Source: Larix kaempferi
Taxonomy: Eukaryota; Streptophyta; Pinopsida; Pinales; Pinaceae
NCBI GenBank assembly: GCA_027924585.1
Contig: BSBM01000092.1
Coordinates: 9,765,001 to 9,829,000 of the forward strand
Length of the DNA: 64,000 nt
Reading direction: 5' to 3'
Positions 22,578 through 35,007 of this stretch are shown piece by piece. A program made the position numbers and the translations under genes. Positions within the stretch are counted from its first letter, which is position 1. Each line of letters starts with the position of its first letter. The notes below the pieces were generated by a model. That model worked only from the letters and a program-made list of their open reading frames with translations, searched no databases and was not told the origin of the DNA.

Positions 22578-25500
22578 TTTTATCACACCATAGTAGCAGG
22601 GCTACTATTCTTGTACAGCAGATATCTGCACATTTCAGAGCTTCCTTTATTCCAGAGCATGGCTATATATTTTGGATCACTCATGATCAGAGCAGTACAT
22701 TATTCAGATTTTATGACCTTGTGTCAAGGCTGAGCCTTGAGAGTTCAGATTTGATGACTGATGTGACCACTTATCCCATTACAGTTTCAGTTCAGTGCCT
22801 AGAGATATATTTCAGCAGTGTTTCAGATGATGCATGATGATTGCTATTATGATGATGTTGTATGATCTATGGATATGTTCTCACTGAATGTGGATTATTA
22901 GCTTGTTAATTTAGTCATGATTATAGCATGTGCTTGGTATATTATTCCTGATGTGGCAAACTATTTAAAAAGAACTGTAAATCATAAAATGGACAATTGC
23001 TTGCACTTTTAGGTCATCTAACAAAACTTATTGGTATTTCACCTTACATAGACATGGTCTTTCCCCGACACCAGTTGTTTTCTAGTGTAGGCTCCATATT
23101 CACTTGTCTCCATCCATACATGACCTTCCTGTTTGACTTTAAACCCTGACTTGTCTCATTTGACTTTCTGATACTGAGGACTTCCCCATTTTTCTACCTC
23201 TGTGTTTGGACCGCATCCCTGTTATTCAGTGTCTCGGCTCTGAGTTGGTGACAGAACTTGCCTTTGGTAGGTTGGATTGTAGGCCTAAATCATTCTGGTC
23301 GGTTGTCCCGATGTTTGGCATTGGCTCGAACTCCCCCTAGTCACTTGAGATGTTGTTGGCTAAAACTGAAAGCTCATGTTCTACCTATGGAAACTAAAAA
23401 ATTCGCCCATGGAAACAAAAAAAAAAAAAGGGGCAAGAGCAATGAAAAGCTAAAAATACTCCTCGAAGAGTATAAGAAAGGTCCAAAAAGCAATAGTTCT
23501 TAAAAGCTATATCTAAACAATTGCTGACCTTGTGAATATATAAAAAACATGCCCTGGATGCAAGCTGCAACTAGTTGTGCTTCTCAGCACATCTGAAATC
23601 CGAAGGGTTATGTAGGCCAAAAAGGCCATGGAAATAAATTGAATGATCCTAATGAACTTGGATCAACTTGATGTAGACATGATGCCTAAGTTGAATAAAC
23701 ACTCTCTAAACAACTTATCCATTTGTGAGGCACAGCCATCCCCTGTGTTCTTTTGTCCAGCACAGAGTTTGTAGCTTCCCCCTTCTCCCAGTCCAAAGTA
23801 TTTTTGAGTTGAGTTAGACAAGTCAAACCCTTGGCTCAACCTTGCTCCTAGCCTTCATCCTTTACTAGCAGTTTGACCATGTCCAATGGGTGAGTTTGTC
23901 ATTTGAACTATGGTGCAAGTAATTTATTATAACAACCAAATATTTTAACTCGATTAATGCCACTGAATGGAATTTATACTTTGAGCTTAGCTATGGGATT
24001 GATTAAAGAAGCATTGTCTTAGTCTACTGATGTGATTTATCCTTGATTATATATATTCTTGGGATCCGTGATGATGTGGACCATGTATGATGATTATTGA
24101 TGATTATTTATGGGCCCACATGTTTGATGATGATGTCATATGATGGACATATGATGCAGATGATGTTTGATCCAGTTCAGCAGGTTTATTATTATTTCAG
24201 ATCAGCAGATTATACATTGTCCATATATGATGGACCCTACAGCTGGCCCATTAGGGAAACCCAGGGTGTATGAGTACTCATTCCTAGTGGATTTGGGTCT
24301 TCTGGATCCATTGAGACACTTATCTTTCAGTTCCGGGCACTTCTGACAGTGATTGATGCAGTTTTACACTTGTTGACCAGATTTGGGGCTGATTTCCCAG
24401 CCTGAGCAGCAGGGGCCCCGAGAGGCCAGTTCACCTAGGGCGCTGATGATGGAGGGGGTGGTCCAGCCACTTGTTATTACCATTTATCCCCCCTCCCGGA
24501 GAGCCTGGTGGGCTCAGATGGACAGTGCTAGCACCCTAGGAGGCAGTTTTGGCACTTTCACAGTTCCCGAGGCAGTTAAAAAATGGGATAAAGTGGTCAC
24601 TGAGGAAATCGATTTGGGCAATTGAGGCAAGGTTTTGGCATTTGGTTTTCACAGAGGTCTTCCAGGGTGATCTCACTATCTTCCAGTCAGTTTTCACCAT
24701 GTGGGTATCTCCAGATTGATCACAGGAGGACATTTACTGCTTGACTGTCATGGATTCTGAGGACAGTTTTGGTCATTATTATTATATTGGACATATTTTA
24801 TTATTTTATTGTGCCTTGGGGTGAGCTAGCAAGGATCTATACCTCCTAGCCCCACCATGTGCTTATTTTACCATGTCCTAGTCATCATGAGGTGGATTAT
24901 TGTACTTTTTACCCCTCTAGTGGGATGACGTCACCCTCCATTGTACCATTTAGTGAGGGCGCTATTGTTATGTTGAGTGATCCATGTGATATTATGTTAT
25001 GGATTCATCCTAGCCATTGATTGTATGATGAGATCTTATAATCTCAACCACTCATTTGATGTAGTATTATGAAGTGGTATAGGGTTTTGGTCTTTATTAT
25101 CCTATATAAGGAGGAGACCCCCCATTGTAAAGCTCACCTTTTGGAGCTCTGGAATATTGGAATAGAAGATTTTTTGTGGAGCACATCTCTCTTGCATTGT
25201 GGATTCTCTTTCATATTGAATATAAAGTATCTCTTCTATGTATCATTGTGGATTTTGGTGTTTTTGCTAACCTTTTGACAGGAAAGTCGAATTGGAGAAA
25301 GGAGGGCGACTTTTTGAGGGTTATTGTTGGAGGGATCCACATATTCTCTCTTGGGTTGATCTTGTGACAGGGAGTATCATTATTGTATCTTCGTGACATA
25401 GTTGATGCTTTCTATTACATCTTTCTACCATTTTCATAATCATCTTGCTTGACTTGTTTCTTTGATCTTGTCTTGTAGGAGGAGGACGATTTGGCTATCT

Positions 25501-27052
25501 TGGAGAAGGGCGATTTGGTTGGAGCACTTGGATCTCACTCTTGAATATAAACATAGGAGAATGCTATCAACTTGCAAGGTGGCCATAAGCAATTGAGGTA
25601 AGATCTACAAGGTATGTGCCTCTTTCATCCATTCTATCTCCATTGGTCATAAAACCCTAATTAAATCAAAACCCAAATTTGGTATTTTTTAGATCTACTT
25701 AGATCCACCCTTGCATTTGAAAAGATATTAAGAACCCACCTCTATAGGATCCACCCCTAGTTGGATCTATAGTTTGGTGGTGATTGGCTAAAAATTGACA
25801 CATCTTTCAATGCAAAAAGCCTTCTTGAACCTAAATCGATTTTCCTAAGAGAAGCTTGTTGGGTAGGATCTAGCACATGGGTAGGTGAGATCCCACTTGA
25901 ATTGACATCTAGACACTTGATAACCTATACCCATATCCTTACTTTGGTGAAAACTACCTTGTGGACATCTCTCCATGTTTTGAGGGGTTGAAACCCCCTT
26001 TTGATTTTCTTGGTACCTTAAAACTTAGATCTACTAAGATCTACCCATTGGATTCACTTGAAACTTTGAAGGAACATAGATCGGGGTACTAACATCCCGG
26101 ATCTACTTTTTGGTGGCCATTGGACTTGGTTTGGTCCACCAAACCCATTTTTTGCCCCTCCTTGAGAAAGTCGCACCCCCTTGAAGTTTTGAGTTGGACC
26201 ACTTCTAGGAAGTGGGTGTTGGAGATTTTCGTGGATTTGGAATGCCCATGCCTTGAAACCTAGGTCTAGACTATCCTTTTGTCCCGATCTACCTTGGGGA
26301 TTGCATTCCTTGTTTTAAGGAATTGTGGTCCACTTTTGGTCTTCACTCAAAAACCAAGATCTAGTAAGATCCAACCATTGGATCTCATCCAAACCATTTG
26401 ACTTGGCTTCTAGGTGTCCCGATCTACACTTTGACATCCTTCTCGACCCCATTAGCCCATCCAACAAGGCACTAGTCCTTCTCCAAGCAAGGCACACTTC
26501 TTGGGATTAGTGTCAAACCTTAGATCTAGCACATGGGTAATCCTAGAACCAACTCTAACTTGTAGATCTAACCTAGATCTAACCTATAGTACCATCCTCA
26601 CACTTAACTTCACCTTGTGGGCCCACCTAGAACCATTTCACACTTCCCAAGGCAACAAGACCCACTTGTGTAAACATATGGTACTGTACTTAGCAATCAT
26701 ACCCCATCAAGTGGCCTAAACCATACATAGGTTGAAACACTAACTATCCATTATACCACCTTCAACCATACCTCAAACATTAGGTCCACTTAGCCTTGCA
26801 TTGGTTTCCGTAACTCACCATTTATTCACCCTTTGAAACCTTTGCTTAGGTCCAATCAACCGTGATTGGGGTATAGGGTCTCCCCCTTGGTCTAGTTATA
26901 CCTTGACCTAAAGCGAAGAGTGCCTCGGTTGATGTGACTCCCGCATTGCATTGGGAACCGTGGCATCTCTTAGGTCACCTCTTTAGTTGCCTAACTCCTC
27001 TACCGTCCCAGATGGGATACCTCTAGGGGCAACTACAAGTTGTGTGATAACA
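22578..27052 (+). repeat. LTR 3 of tandem gypsy array
   Basis: The last LTR ends GTGTGATAACA at 27052, followed by the CCACC target duplication and not by a primer site, so it is the true 3' LTR. Private changes relative to both other LTRs are A at 24256 or very near it (GGGAAACCC), T at 26933 and A at 27010. The last two are CpG-type transitions. Confidence 0.9.
25103..25110 (+). promoter_or_regulatory. Putative TATA box of LTR 3
   Basis: TATATAAG in the same context as the other two LTRs. From here it would read outward toward 27053. Confidence 0.45.
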
Positions 27053-27057
27053 CCACC
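27053..27057. repeat. Target-site duplication, right, of tandem gypsy array
   Basis: CCACC, matching 5343-5347 exactly. Confidence 0.85.
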
Positions 27058-28874
27058 ATTTCCTACCATTGTGAACATTCCCAAGCTTGCGTGCCACCTA
27101 CCATCAAGGGGCAAGTATCTCTCTCCATTGTTCTAAAGGCCTCCTAAGGGAGATTGTTGGCTTCCCTTGAATCCCACACCTCCTAGGTGTTGTACAATTA
27201 TTCCATTGGGAAATACAAGAATAGTTTATCATATATTTGGTTGTTGTTGAAGTTTGCATTCTCCCCCCATCTCTTTCATTTTATTTTTATCAATATTTTC
27301 ATGTTTGGATGTGAACTACACTAACAATATCTTGCAGAATCACTTGGAGGAATACCGCCAACCATCAAAAGGGGCTCAAAGGACTGAGGCCATGCAACAA
27401 CCTACAAGGATTACCCCCTCACCAAGTGGAAGAGTGCACTTGTGCAATTTTTTCCATAACATAGCCCCTAATTTCGAGCAGCCACAACCACTTCAGAGCG
27501 AATGAAAAAATATTAATTACCTACAACATTAGCTATAGTTGGCCCAAAGTCACATGTAGATGTTCAATAATAAATTCCATACCCTTGTCATCATCCCTAA
27601 AGAAAGGGAACCAAGAATCATCTATAGAAATAGTTCCATCCAAGAAGCATCTATAGCAATAACACCCTGCAATTCTCTTACATCACTACATTCACCTTCC
27701 CTGCATATTTTTCCTTCTCTTGTTATGAATACGTCTCATGTTCGAATGACTATGGATTTATTTTCTACCATTTTTTATGTTATCATAATTGTTTTGATAG
27801 TGGATTTAGATTAGCAATGTGTAGATAAGGATGAGTGCAGCCCTCACAAGCTAGGACTCTTGCCTCAGTAAATTTTAGGATGTCAACACTAGTGGGAAGG
27901 TCATAGACATGGTCATGACCATGTGCAGAATGTGATGCAAATTGATCAATAATTCATTTTCCCTCATTAACAGTTTCTCTACCAACAGATGACAATATTA
28001 ACTCCCTCTTTGATGACAAAATCCTTCACATGCTGCAATAGAAAGTCCAGATTAGCTGAATGCAGTGATATACAGTGTCTTAACACAAAAGAACATGGCA
28101 CTCACATAATATAAAAAGTAGTAAAACAAATAAACTTAGATTCACCACCACCCAATAAAAATAATGTGTAGGATGTGGGAGTTCTAATCACAAAAAACTC
28201 CATCGCCAACAATAGGGGAAGTAACTGACCTTGGCTTGGGGAGACATCACAGGAAGTAGGTGAAAACTCGATAACCAACAACAAGGGAAACAACTAACCT
28301 TGGCTTGGAGTGACAACGGGGGTAATAGGTGACTTTGGCCTAATAGGAGGAAGAAAGGAACAATTTCTCCAACCCTTAAATCCAAAACACGGTGTAGTCT
28401 AGGGTACACTTGCATGTTGGTTTAGTCTAGGTAGGACTATCAATCATTGCAATATATGTTCAACATGCATGAACCACTAGGAAACCATAAATTATTTAAA
28501 TGCCAAATGGATGATAGATAAGTTGATAGATGGATGGTGTGGATGGAGTATACAATCGTCTGTTTAGTTACTTTCGGAGAAAAAAATGCCTACAATGTAA
28601 TTCTATGAAAATTGAATTTTTTACATAACCAAGTAAACTAAAAAAACATGTATATAGGTGAATAATAACATGATGGAAAACATGTATTTTTGGCATAAAT
28701 GTGATCAAAATAATTTTGGATTGATGGAATTGTAGATGTGTTAACATTCAACGATTCAATTATAGTGGGGTATTTAAATGGGTTGAACCCATTTAACTTG
28801 CATTAAAAACATATATCTCGCCACAATCCAAAAGTGTATTTTAAGGAAAGATTTCCTAGCAAAGTTAGTGATAG
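27058..28874. other. Unassigned flank between two gypsy elements
   Basis: No recognisable gene. Short open frames at 27254-27505 and 27560-27814 have no familiar motifs. The sequence continues the flank at 4895-5347 across the array and may be the leader of an older element. From about 28450 it is AT-rich. Confidence 0.4.
28200..28345. repeat. Two-copy imperfect tandem repeat
   Basis: Two units of about 70 bp share CAACAA..GGGAA, CTTGGCTTGG and TAGGTGA blocks (about 28205-28272 and 28276-28345). Confidence 0.5.
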
Positions 28875-28879
28875 CAAGC
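28875..28879. repeat. Target-site duplication of minus-strand gypsy element
   Basis: CAAGC here and CAAGC at 42498-42502, a perfect match. Confidence 0.85.
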
Positions 28880-30312
28880 TGTCAAGCACTCTATATGCAG
28901 ATAAATTGTTACCAATACACACAGAGCATATGAGATTTATTGTCAACTCGAGAAAGTCTTTTTATTTCAAAGGATAAGTGCACAATCTATGCTTAAACAC
29001 CAAACCATTAGAATTGAATACTTTTATCTTCTATCATCCATGTTCATCCCAAAAATCTATGCAATCCCAATTGCCTTCTAACTGCTACACTTCAATTCCT
29101 CTCTATCATGCATCAATAAGAAATGGTATCAGATCTAATCAACAATTGCAGGAAAGAAATCTCATTCATATTCTAGAACAATCACCTGTCTGATCTAATC
29201 ACTCTGGAAAATCATAAGGCATAAACTGAACATTAATCTATAAATCCAATTGCAAAGGATTGAGTCAACTGTTCTAAGAAATTGAATTACAGAATGGAAA
29301 TCAACAATCATAACAGGAAAGATAAATTGCAAGGGCTCATGGGATCACAACTTAGCTGCAAGATGAACAAGGCTGTGTATAATTGTCACACGAATTGCAT
29401 AAAGTCTCTACTCAGTCGACTGTCACTCTGTATTACTTGCCAAATTCAAGGGACTCTAATATTAATTGTACTGAAAATCCACACCATAAATGTTGCTGTT
29501 GCGTACAAAAGGAAATATCATGAACAAAGCATCACACAATAATGAATTCAAAATCCTATTTTAACTTAGCAATCTCTGTGGAAGACGGGCCCAGCCTTCA
29601 CACAGAGACGCTGGCTGAACAACACGAATTCCTTTAACTCAGAAGTAACCCCTTATATTAACAGAAGAATGATTACACGGTTTTGCTCGGATGCTAATAC
29701 AATGAATTAATTGTCTGTCGTTCAACCCCCTGGGTCGAGGCAACTCCCCATATTTATACATACAAATCATAACATCCAGTCCTATAATCAGGCAGCCATG
29801 AAGATCTCTGATCTTCAGGCGCCCTAAAATAACTAGCTGTTACAATACGTGGCAGAACAGAGACATCAAAATATGAGAAAGTTATCAATTGACCCAAGAG
29901 TGGTGATCCTTCCAGATCACAGCTAGACTCAAGCAGCAACATACTCAAGATAGCGCATTCTGTTACAGCTTCCCTGTCACAGCTGTGCCTTAATTTGATG
30001 ATTCGAGCCCTGAGGACCCCTTTACAAGCGATGGACATCCCTTCTTTCACGACTTGTTCAGCCCCGATCTTCCTGCAGTCCATTTATCTCAACTACCTTC
30101 ATAAATCGTAACATGTTAGCACAATTGAGAGATGCATAGCTTTAATTATCACAATCATAAGCATTAATAAGATAAATAATGATCAGTCATACCTTGGCAA
30201 CTTGGGGGAATAAAGTAGGGACAACAGGTCTAATTATCATGATAAGTGGTGTAAGAAAGGGGCAGGAAAGATGATTAAAGATGATTAAAAAGGGCCAATT
30301 CTGGGCTCAACA
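28880..30312 (-). repeat. 3' LTR of minus-strand gypsy element
   Basis: This 1433-bp LTR reads, in element orientation, TGTTGAGCCC at the start to TGCTTGACA at the end. A TATA box (TATAAATA) sits at 29751-29758 on the minus strand. It is colinear with 41075-42497. Confidence 0.9.
29751..29758 (-). promoter_or_regulatory. Putative TATA box of 3' LTR
   Basis: TATAAATA on the minus strand, in GTATAAATATGGGGAG context. The same site lies at 41935-41942 in the 5' LTR. Confidence 0.5.
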
Positions 30313-30323
30313 TCTCCTCCCAA
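30313..30323 (-). other. Polypurine tract of minus-strand gypsy element
   Basis: TTGGGAGGAGA on the minus strand directly precedes the 3' LTR start TGTTGAGCCC. Confidence 0.7.
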
Positions 30324-30589
30324 CTACCCTGTTGCATGTCCTCATGCAACAACCTGCATCATTCAGAATTTGAGTCCTGTACTGAACTCTATCCATGGAG
30401 ACAGGAAGAATTGTAGGAAACTCAGGCACCTTATCTGTCTTTTGAAAAAGCCTCTGTGAGTAACTCAACATCTTCCTTATCACTGTTCCCCTTCCACTAC
30501 TACTTGCTGGTGTCTGGAAATACAATTGGTGTAGTGGGAGTCTTCCTGCATTCTCATTATGCTGTGCTTGGGGGCTCGAAAGGAAATCT

Positions 30590-33192
30590 TTAATCTGAAT
30601 CTAAATCAATGACATTTCTAGGAGGTAGAAGCACTGGTTCTTGTGGGGCAGTGTCTTCTAGCACATCTAAATTTAATAAGAGAGTTGCTGGTTTTTGTGT
30701 AACAGCAACATCCTTTAGACTCTCTTCAGCAGCTACCATCATTGCTTTTAGAGACACTGGTTCTTGTGTAACAGTGTCTTCTTTGTCCTTCTGTTGCTGA
30801 GATTGAATATCTTTCTCATTGTGTAGCTCCTCCTCCAAGACTTCAGTGTCACCTAAGCATGGTGTCTGTACCTGTTCATCTTCACTCCACTGTGTATCGG
30901 GAATGATATCCACTCCAGGGTTATCTTTTAAATGAAATTCAGGAGTTCCTGCTGCAGCTTCCAAGGATGTTGGTTCTTGTGTAGCAACATCCTGGCTTGC
31001 CTCTTCATCCTCCTGTTGTTGCAACTATTCCCCTATGAGCTCTGTGTCATGGGAGTCCTCTGGGGTTACAACCTAGAGTTCATCATTAAACTCCAGAGTG
31101 TCCTCTGTCCCAGGTTCTTCTCCCATCTGTTTGGCCGATTGGGCAAGTATATTCAGGTTTGCTGGTTCTTGTGTTACAACATCCTGTTCCAGTTTATCAC
31201 TGTCCTGCCTTTGTGTCTCTTCTTCTAGAATTTCTGTGGCCTGGGAGCATTCTGGGGTTATAGTATAGAATTCTTCATTGGCCTCCAGAGTGTCCTTCAT
31301 TCCAGGTTCTTCTCCCATCTGTTCTATAATCTCTGTATCATGGGAACATTCTGGAGTTACAGTATCGTCCTTATTAAGCTCCAGGGTTTCCTCCATCCCT
31401 TGTTATTCTCCTAACTGTTCGCTGTTCTCTGTGTCATGGGAAGTGGCAGCTTCAACAAGGATATTTAAAGATGTTGGCTCTTGTGTGACAGCACCTTCTT
31501 TTTCTGTTGCTTCCTTTATTGTGGCTGCGGGCTGTTGTGCTGAATAAGTGCTAAGTATAATTTTGTGGCCTGCTTCCTTGAAGATTTCTCCACAGGTGGG
31601 ATAGAGTATTCGTTCATCCTCCTGCCCAACTTCAGCAGAATCTGATCCCTCCAGTTGTTCTGCAGCCTCTATCAATGTATACATTTTTCTTTCACCCTGC
31701 TTTCTATAGGTTTCCTTCCAGATTTCCAACTCCCTTCTAAGTACTTGGAGGTCCTCTTTTAGCATTGCGTTCTCAGCCAGAAGTCCTTCAGTTCCAGGTT
31801 CTTCCTCCACTGGCCTTTGTGGAGCATCCATCGGTCTTGGTACAAGGATTGGGGGCTCAACCTGTGCCTCTAGGGTTTCCCATCTTTTCCTGGCCGCCTC
31901 TGCTGCTGTAGCTGATCGAGTTCTTTTATTTCTGATTGGTGATATTAGGTTAAATTCATTGGTGGTTCTCTTTCTTTTCTTTTGTGGTGTTTTCTTTTGT
32001 GGAGCTAGGACATAGGGAACCAAAGTTGAGGTCGAAGGAATGTTTTCTTGCTCGTCATGGTGTTCTTCTTCAATTACAGCTCCTCCTCCTACCCACTCAG
32101 GTGAAGACTCAATTGTTACCAGTTCAATGTCTTCTTCCATTGCCCTGGCTCTTTCATCTTCAGGTTCCATTGTCGCAGCATTTGATGCTGCTCCAATTTC
32201 ACCTTTTGCTGTCGGAGCTGCCCTGTTATCTGGGTTTCCCACAAAGGTTTTATCTACACCATCACCCAATGGCTCTGTTTGTGCCTCCAATTGCTCTTCT
32301 TCAAATGCAGTTTCATCCCCCAATGGCTCTGCTTGTGCTGGAGGTTCATCTCCCCTGAATGGCTCTGATTGTGCCCCTGGTTGTTCTTCTATTGTGGTTT
32401 CACCCACCCCGGATGGTCCTACTTGTGCCCCCAATTGCTGTTCTTCTTCCATTTCATCCCTCCCCCCAACTTCAATGGAGGAACTCCGGTCCTCCTGTTG
32501 TGGTGGAACCTGTATTGCTGTAATGGGACGACCCGCAAGGGAACGGGTTGCTGAGGTCGGGTTATGAATTGTTCCCAAGTTATATGATGTTGGGCAAGGG
32601 TTCTTACAATGATTAATTTGATAAGGCCATGGTGGGTGAGAGAGGAAAGTGGGTGCTTATCAGTCTGAAAAAATGTCGCCATATGATTCAAGTCGTGCAG
32701 TAAATAATATGGAATGTTCAATAAAATGCCATGGCGGAGATGAGAAAGCAAAGGAAGTTCAGAGTTATACACAGTTTGATATATACCTTCACAAGTAATG
32801 TACTTCTTGAGGAAGACAACAACCTGGTCCCATGGCCACGACAGTGAGTTCAGTGCAATCCCTCTTCTGGATGCTTCAACTTGCTCCCCTGCGAGTAAAA
32901 ATTCTTCTCGTGCAATCGTTGTAGGGACTCATCGGTTAAACCATGGTTTTCCCACCATCGGGATGGCTGTAACCTCGGATATAATGGTCTCGGAGACTTC
33001 TATGCGTAGCCCCCACACCATGGAATGAGTTTTGGTAAGATTGAAAGCAAATTGCAGGGCTGCATCCTGATCTAATCCGTCTAGTCGCTCAAAGAATTCG
33101 AGCCAGCCGGTAACTTGAAAGATGGCAAGAACTTGAAGATTTCTCCTGAGTTCCCGTGTATTGAAAGGTTCATGACGAATTGGAATCCCCAT
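30590..33192 (-). pseudogene. Extra 3' ORF of the gypsy element, broken
   Basis: Downstream of integrase on the same strand is a long broken coding region. It starts at an ATG at 33192 and stays in one frame to about 32560, with one TGA at 32929-32931. Its N-terminal part (GLDQDAALQFAFNLTKTH, then IPYYLLHDLNHMATF and HGLIKLIIVRTL) resembles the retroelement-borne 'putative plant transposon protein' type. Near 32540-32580 the open frame changes, then runs to 30590 with two further stops (31403-31405 and near 31070). This second part is acidic, has a Leu-rich probable coiled coil (LAENAMLKEDLQVLRRELE), and ends in degenerate repeats containing V/A-TQEP-x-SL, ECSHDTEI and MGEEPG. Its position matches the env-like ORF of Athila elements, but I see no signal peptide or membrane anchor. 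Function unknown. Confidence 0.65.
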
Positions 33193-33749
33193 GATCCTGG
33201 ATGCAAGTTGAAGTTGCTATTCCATAGATTACAGGATCCCAAAATGGAAGTTGCAGCACAGAGGATGCACGAATCGCTGAGCGGAGACGTTGAAAGAATG
33301 GGCAAATTTGGAAAGTTGAGCACAGAAAAACGTTTGAAATTTCCATGCCGAATTGGGGAAGGTGGAAGTTATTAGTGTTTACGTCATACGAGGGAAAGGT
33401 TTAATCAGGTATAATGGTGGTATGAGTGAAGGTACGACTAATATTGCTTAAATGATATCAATACTTAATCACGTGATAAATGAAGGCCATACCTCATAAG
33501 ACCGTGCGTCGGAATCCTACGGAGAATGGTGGAGCGTGCAGTTGGTGACGTTGCGGAGTCGAACTCGTGCACACTCAGAAGTGTGATCATGATGACTCGG
33601 ATAAGGCAATAATTTATTTCGCCGGTGAAACAGAAGCCATCGCATCCTCGGGGTCGAAATGATGAGTTCGTCGGCTCGACTGAGGTGAATCAGCACCATG
33701 ATTTAGCAGGTTTGGAGCAATTCTTCCGTTAACACAGGAGTTACCACTG

Positions 33750-34790
33750 CAAGTTGCAAAAAAAATGATATCACGGCCGACGAAAAAGATGTTGCAGCCG
33801 CCAGGAAAGAAGTTGCAGCCACCGGGAAAGAGGTTGTAGTCGCCGGGGAAGAGGTTGTAGCCACCGGAAAAGAATTCACGGCAGCCGGAAAAAGAATTTA
33901 CGGCATCGGGAAAAATTACGGCTGTCACAAAAAAGTTTTACGGCGGCGGGAAAAATTATAGCTGGCAGGAAAAGTTTTACGACGGTGGGAAATATGTTGC
34001 AGCCTATCGGAAAAGTTGTTGCAGCTACGGGAAAATGGTTGCGGTTGCCAGGAAATAGTTCACGTCCATCGGAAAAAGTTCATAGTTGTCGGGAAAAAGA
34101 TTTTACCGGTCGACGGAAAATGATAACGTAGCCGCTGGGAAATTATGTTGCAGCCGCTGTGACATGATGTTGCAGCTACCAGGAAAAAGAGTTTACGGTT
34201 GCTGGGAAATGATGTGGCAGCTGCTGGGAAATGAGGTGGAAGCCACTGGGAAATGAGGTGGCAGCGACTGGGACATGGTGTTGCAGCTGCCGAAAAAGAT
34301 GTTGCAGCTGCCAGAAAAGATTGACGGCAGCCGGGAAAAAGGATATTACGGCCGCTGGGAAATGAGGTGGCAACCGCTGGAAAATGAGGTGGCAGCGGCT
34401 GGGACATGATGTTGCAGCTGCCAAAAAAGATGTTGCAGCTACCGATGTTGCAGCTGCTAGAAAAGATTGACGGCAGCCAGGAAAAAGGATATTACGGCCA
34501 CTGGGAAATGAGGTGGCAGCCGCTGGGAAATGAGGTGGCAGCAGCTGGGACATAATGTTGTAGCTGCCGAAAAAGATGTTGTAGTTGCCAATGTTGCAGC
34601 TGCCAGAAAAAATGTTGCAGCTTCCGAGAAAAAGGATTTGCGGCCGCGGGGAAAATGATTTTACGATTGATGGGAAACGATATCGCGGTTGTCGGAAAAG
34701 ATAATGCAGCTGCCGAAAAAGATGTTGCAGCTGCCGAAAAAGATGTTGCAGCTGCCGGAAAATATGTCGCAGCTGCCGGAATTTTTTTTT
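33750..34790. repeat. Degenerate minisatellite between integrase and the extra ORF
   Basis: About 1 kb of imperfect units, roughly 18-40 bp long, built around GATGTTGCAGCTGCCG and GGAAATGAGGTGGCAGC. Two longer blocks also repeat (about 34200-34330 and 34345-34520). The translations are Phe/Gln/Leu- or Ala/Ser/Pro-rich open frames on the minus strand (for example 34176-34865), which I treat as by-products of the repeat. Confidence 0.8.
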
Positions 34791-35007
34791 TTTTTTAAGG
34801 CAAAAGGGAAATACAGCACAGGACGGCACAGGGAGATTCTCGCTTGACGGGCCCAATCTGGTCATTCTCCTGGCGCTTCCCTGAAATTTTTTTTTTGAAA
34901 CATAACAACAAACGAAAAGATCGAATGCAAAGAGAAAGAAAAAAAAAAAACAACAATTATACGCTACAACAGGAAATTATTTATGTACAGCAAATACGAT
35001 TTTCAGT

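Larger units (their letters stand above)
5348..27052 (+). mobile_element. Tandem LTR retrotransposon, LTR-internal-LTR-internal-LTR (21.7 kb)
   Basis: Three 4475-bp LTRs (5348-9822, 13963-18437, 22578-27052) alternate with two 4140-bp internal regions, with an exact period of 8615 bp. The outer flanks are CCACC at 5343-5347 and CCACC at 27053-27057, one target duplication around the whole array. It therefore began as a single insertion that was later duplicated in place, most simply by unequal exchange between LTRs. Each internal region has a tRNA-Asp-type primer site and one intact gag-protease-type ORF. No reverse transcriptase, RNase H or integrase core is encoded in either copy, so the element is non-autonomous. 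Gag and protease motifs and the primer site place it in Ty3/gypsy. By eye I count about 14 substitutions between LTR 1 and LTR 2, and three between LTR 2 and LTR 3. Confidence 0.9.

Noticed and set aside
5348-27052. Reading the array as a DNA transposon because of its inverted ends
   Set aside because: TG...CA LTRs with 11-bp inverted ends, a primer site, Gag and protease identify a retrotransposon.
27254-28415. ORFs in the flank between the gypsy elements
   Set aside because: No motifs. Those at 28102-28415 (minus) fall on an imperfect tandem repeat.
31984-32567. Plus-strand ORFs of 124 and 175 codons
   Set aside because: They are antisense to the extra gypsy ORF, whose acidic coding strand yields Ser/Leu-rich open frames on the complement.
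30590-33192. Calling the extra ORF an envelope gene
   Set aside because: Position fits, but no signal peptide, transmembrane segment or glycoprotein-like region is visible.
33750-34790. Possible CRISPR-like array
   Set aside because: Units are contiguous and variable with no unique spacers, inside a plant retrotransposon. It is a minisatellite.
34176-34865. 229-codon minus-strand ORF rich in Phe, Gln and Leu
   Set aside because: It is a translation of the minisatellite. Repeat units without stops give open frames by chance.
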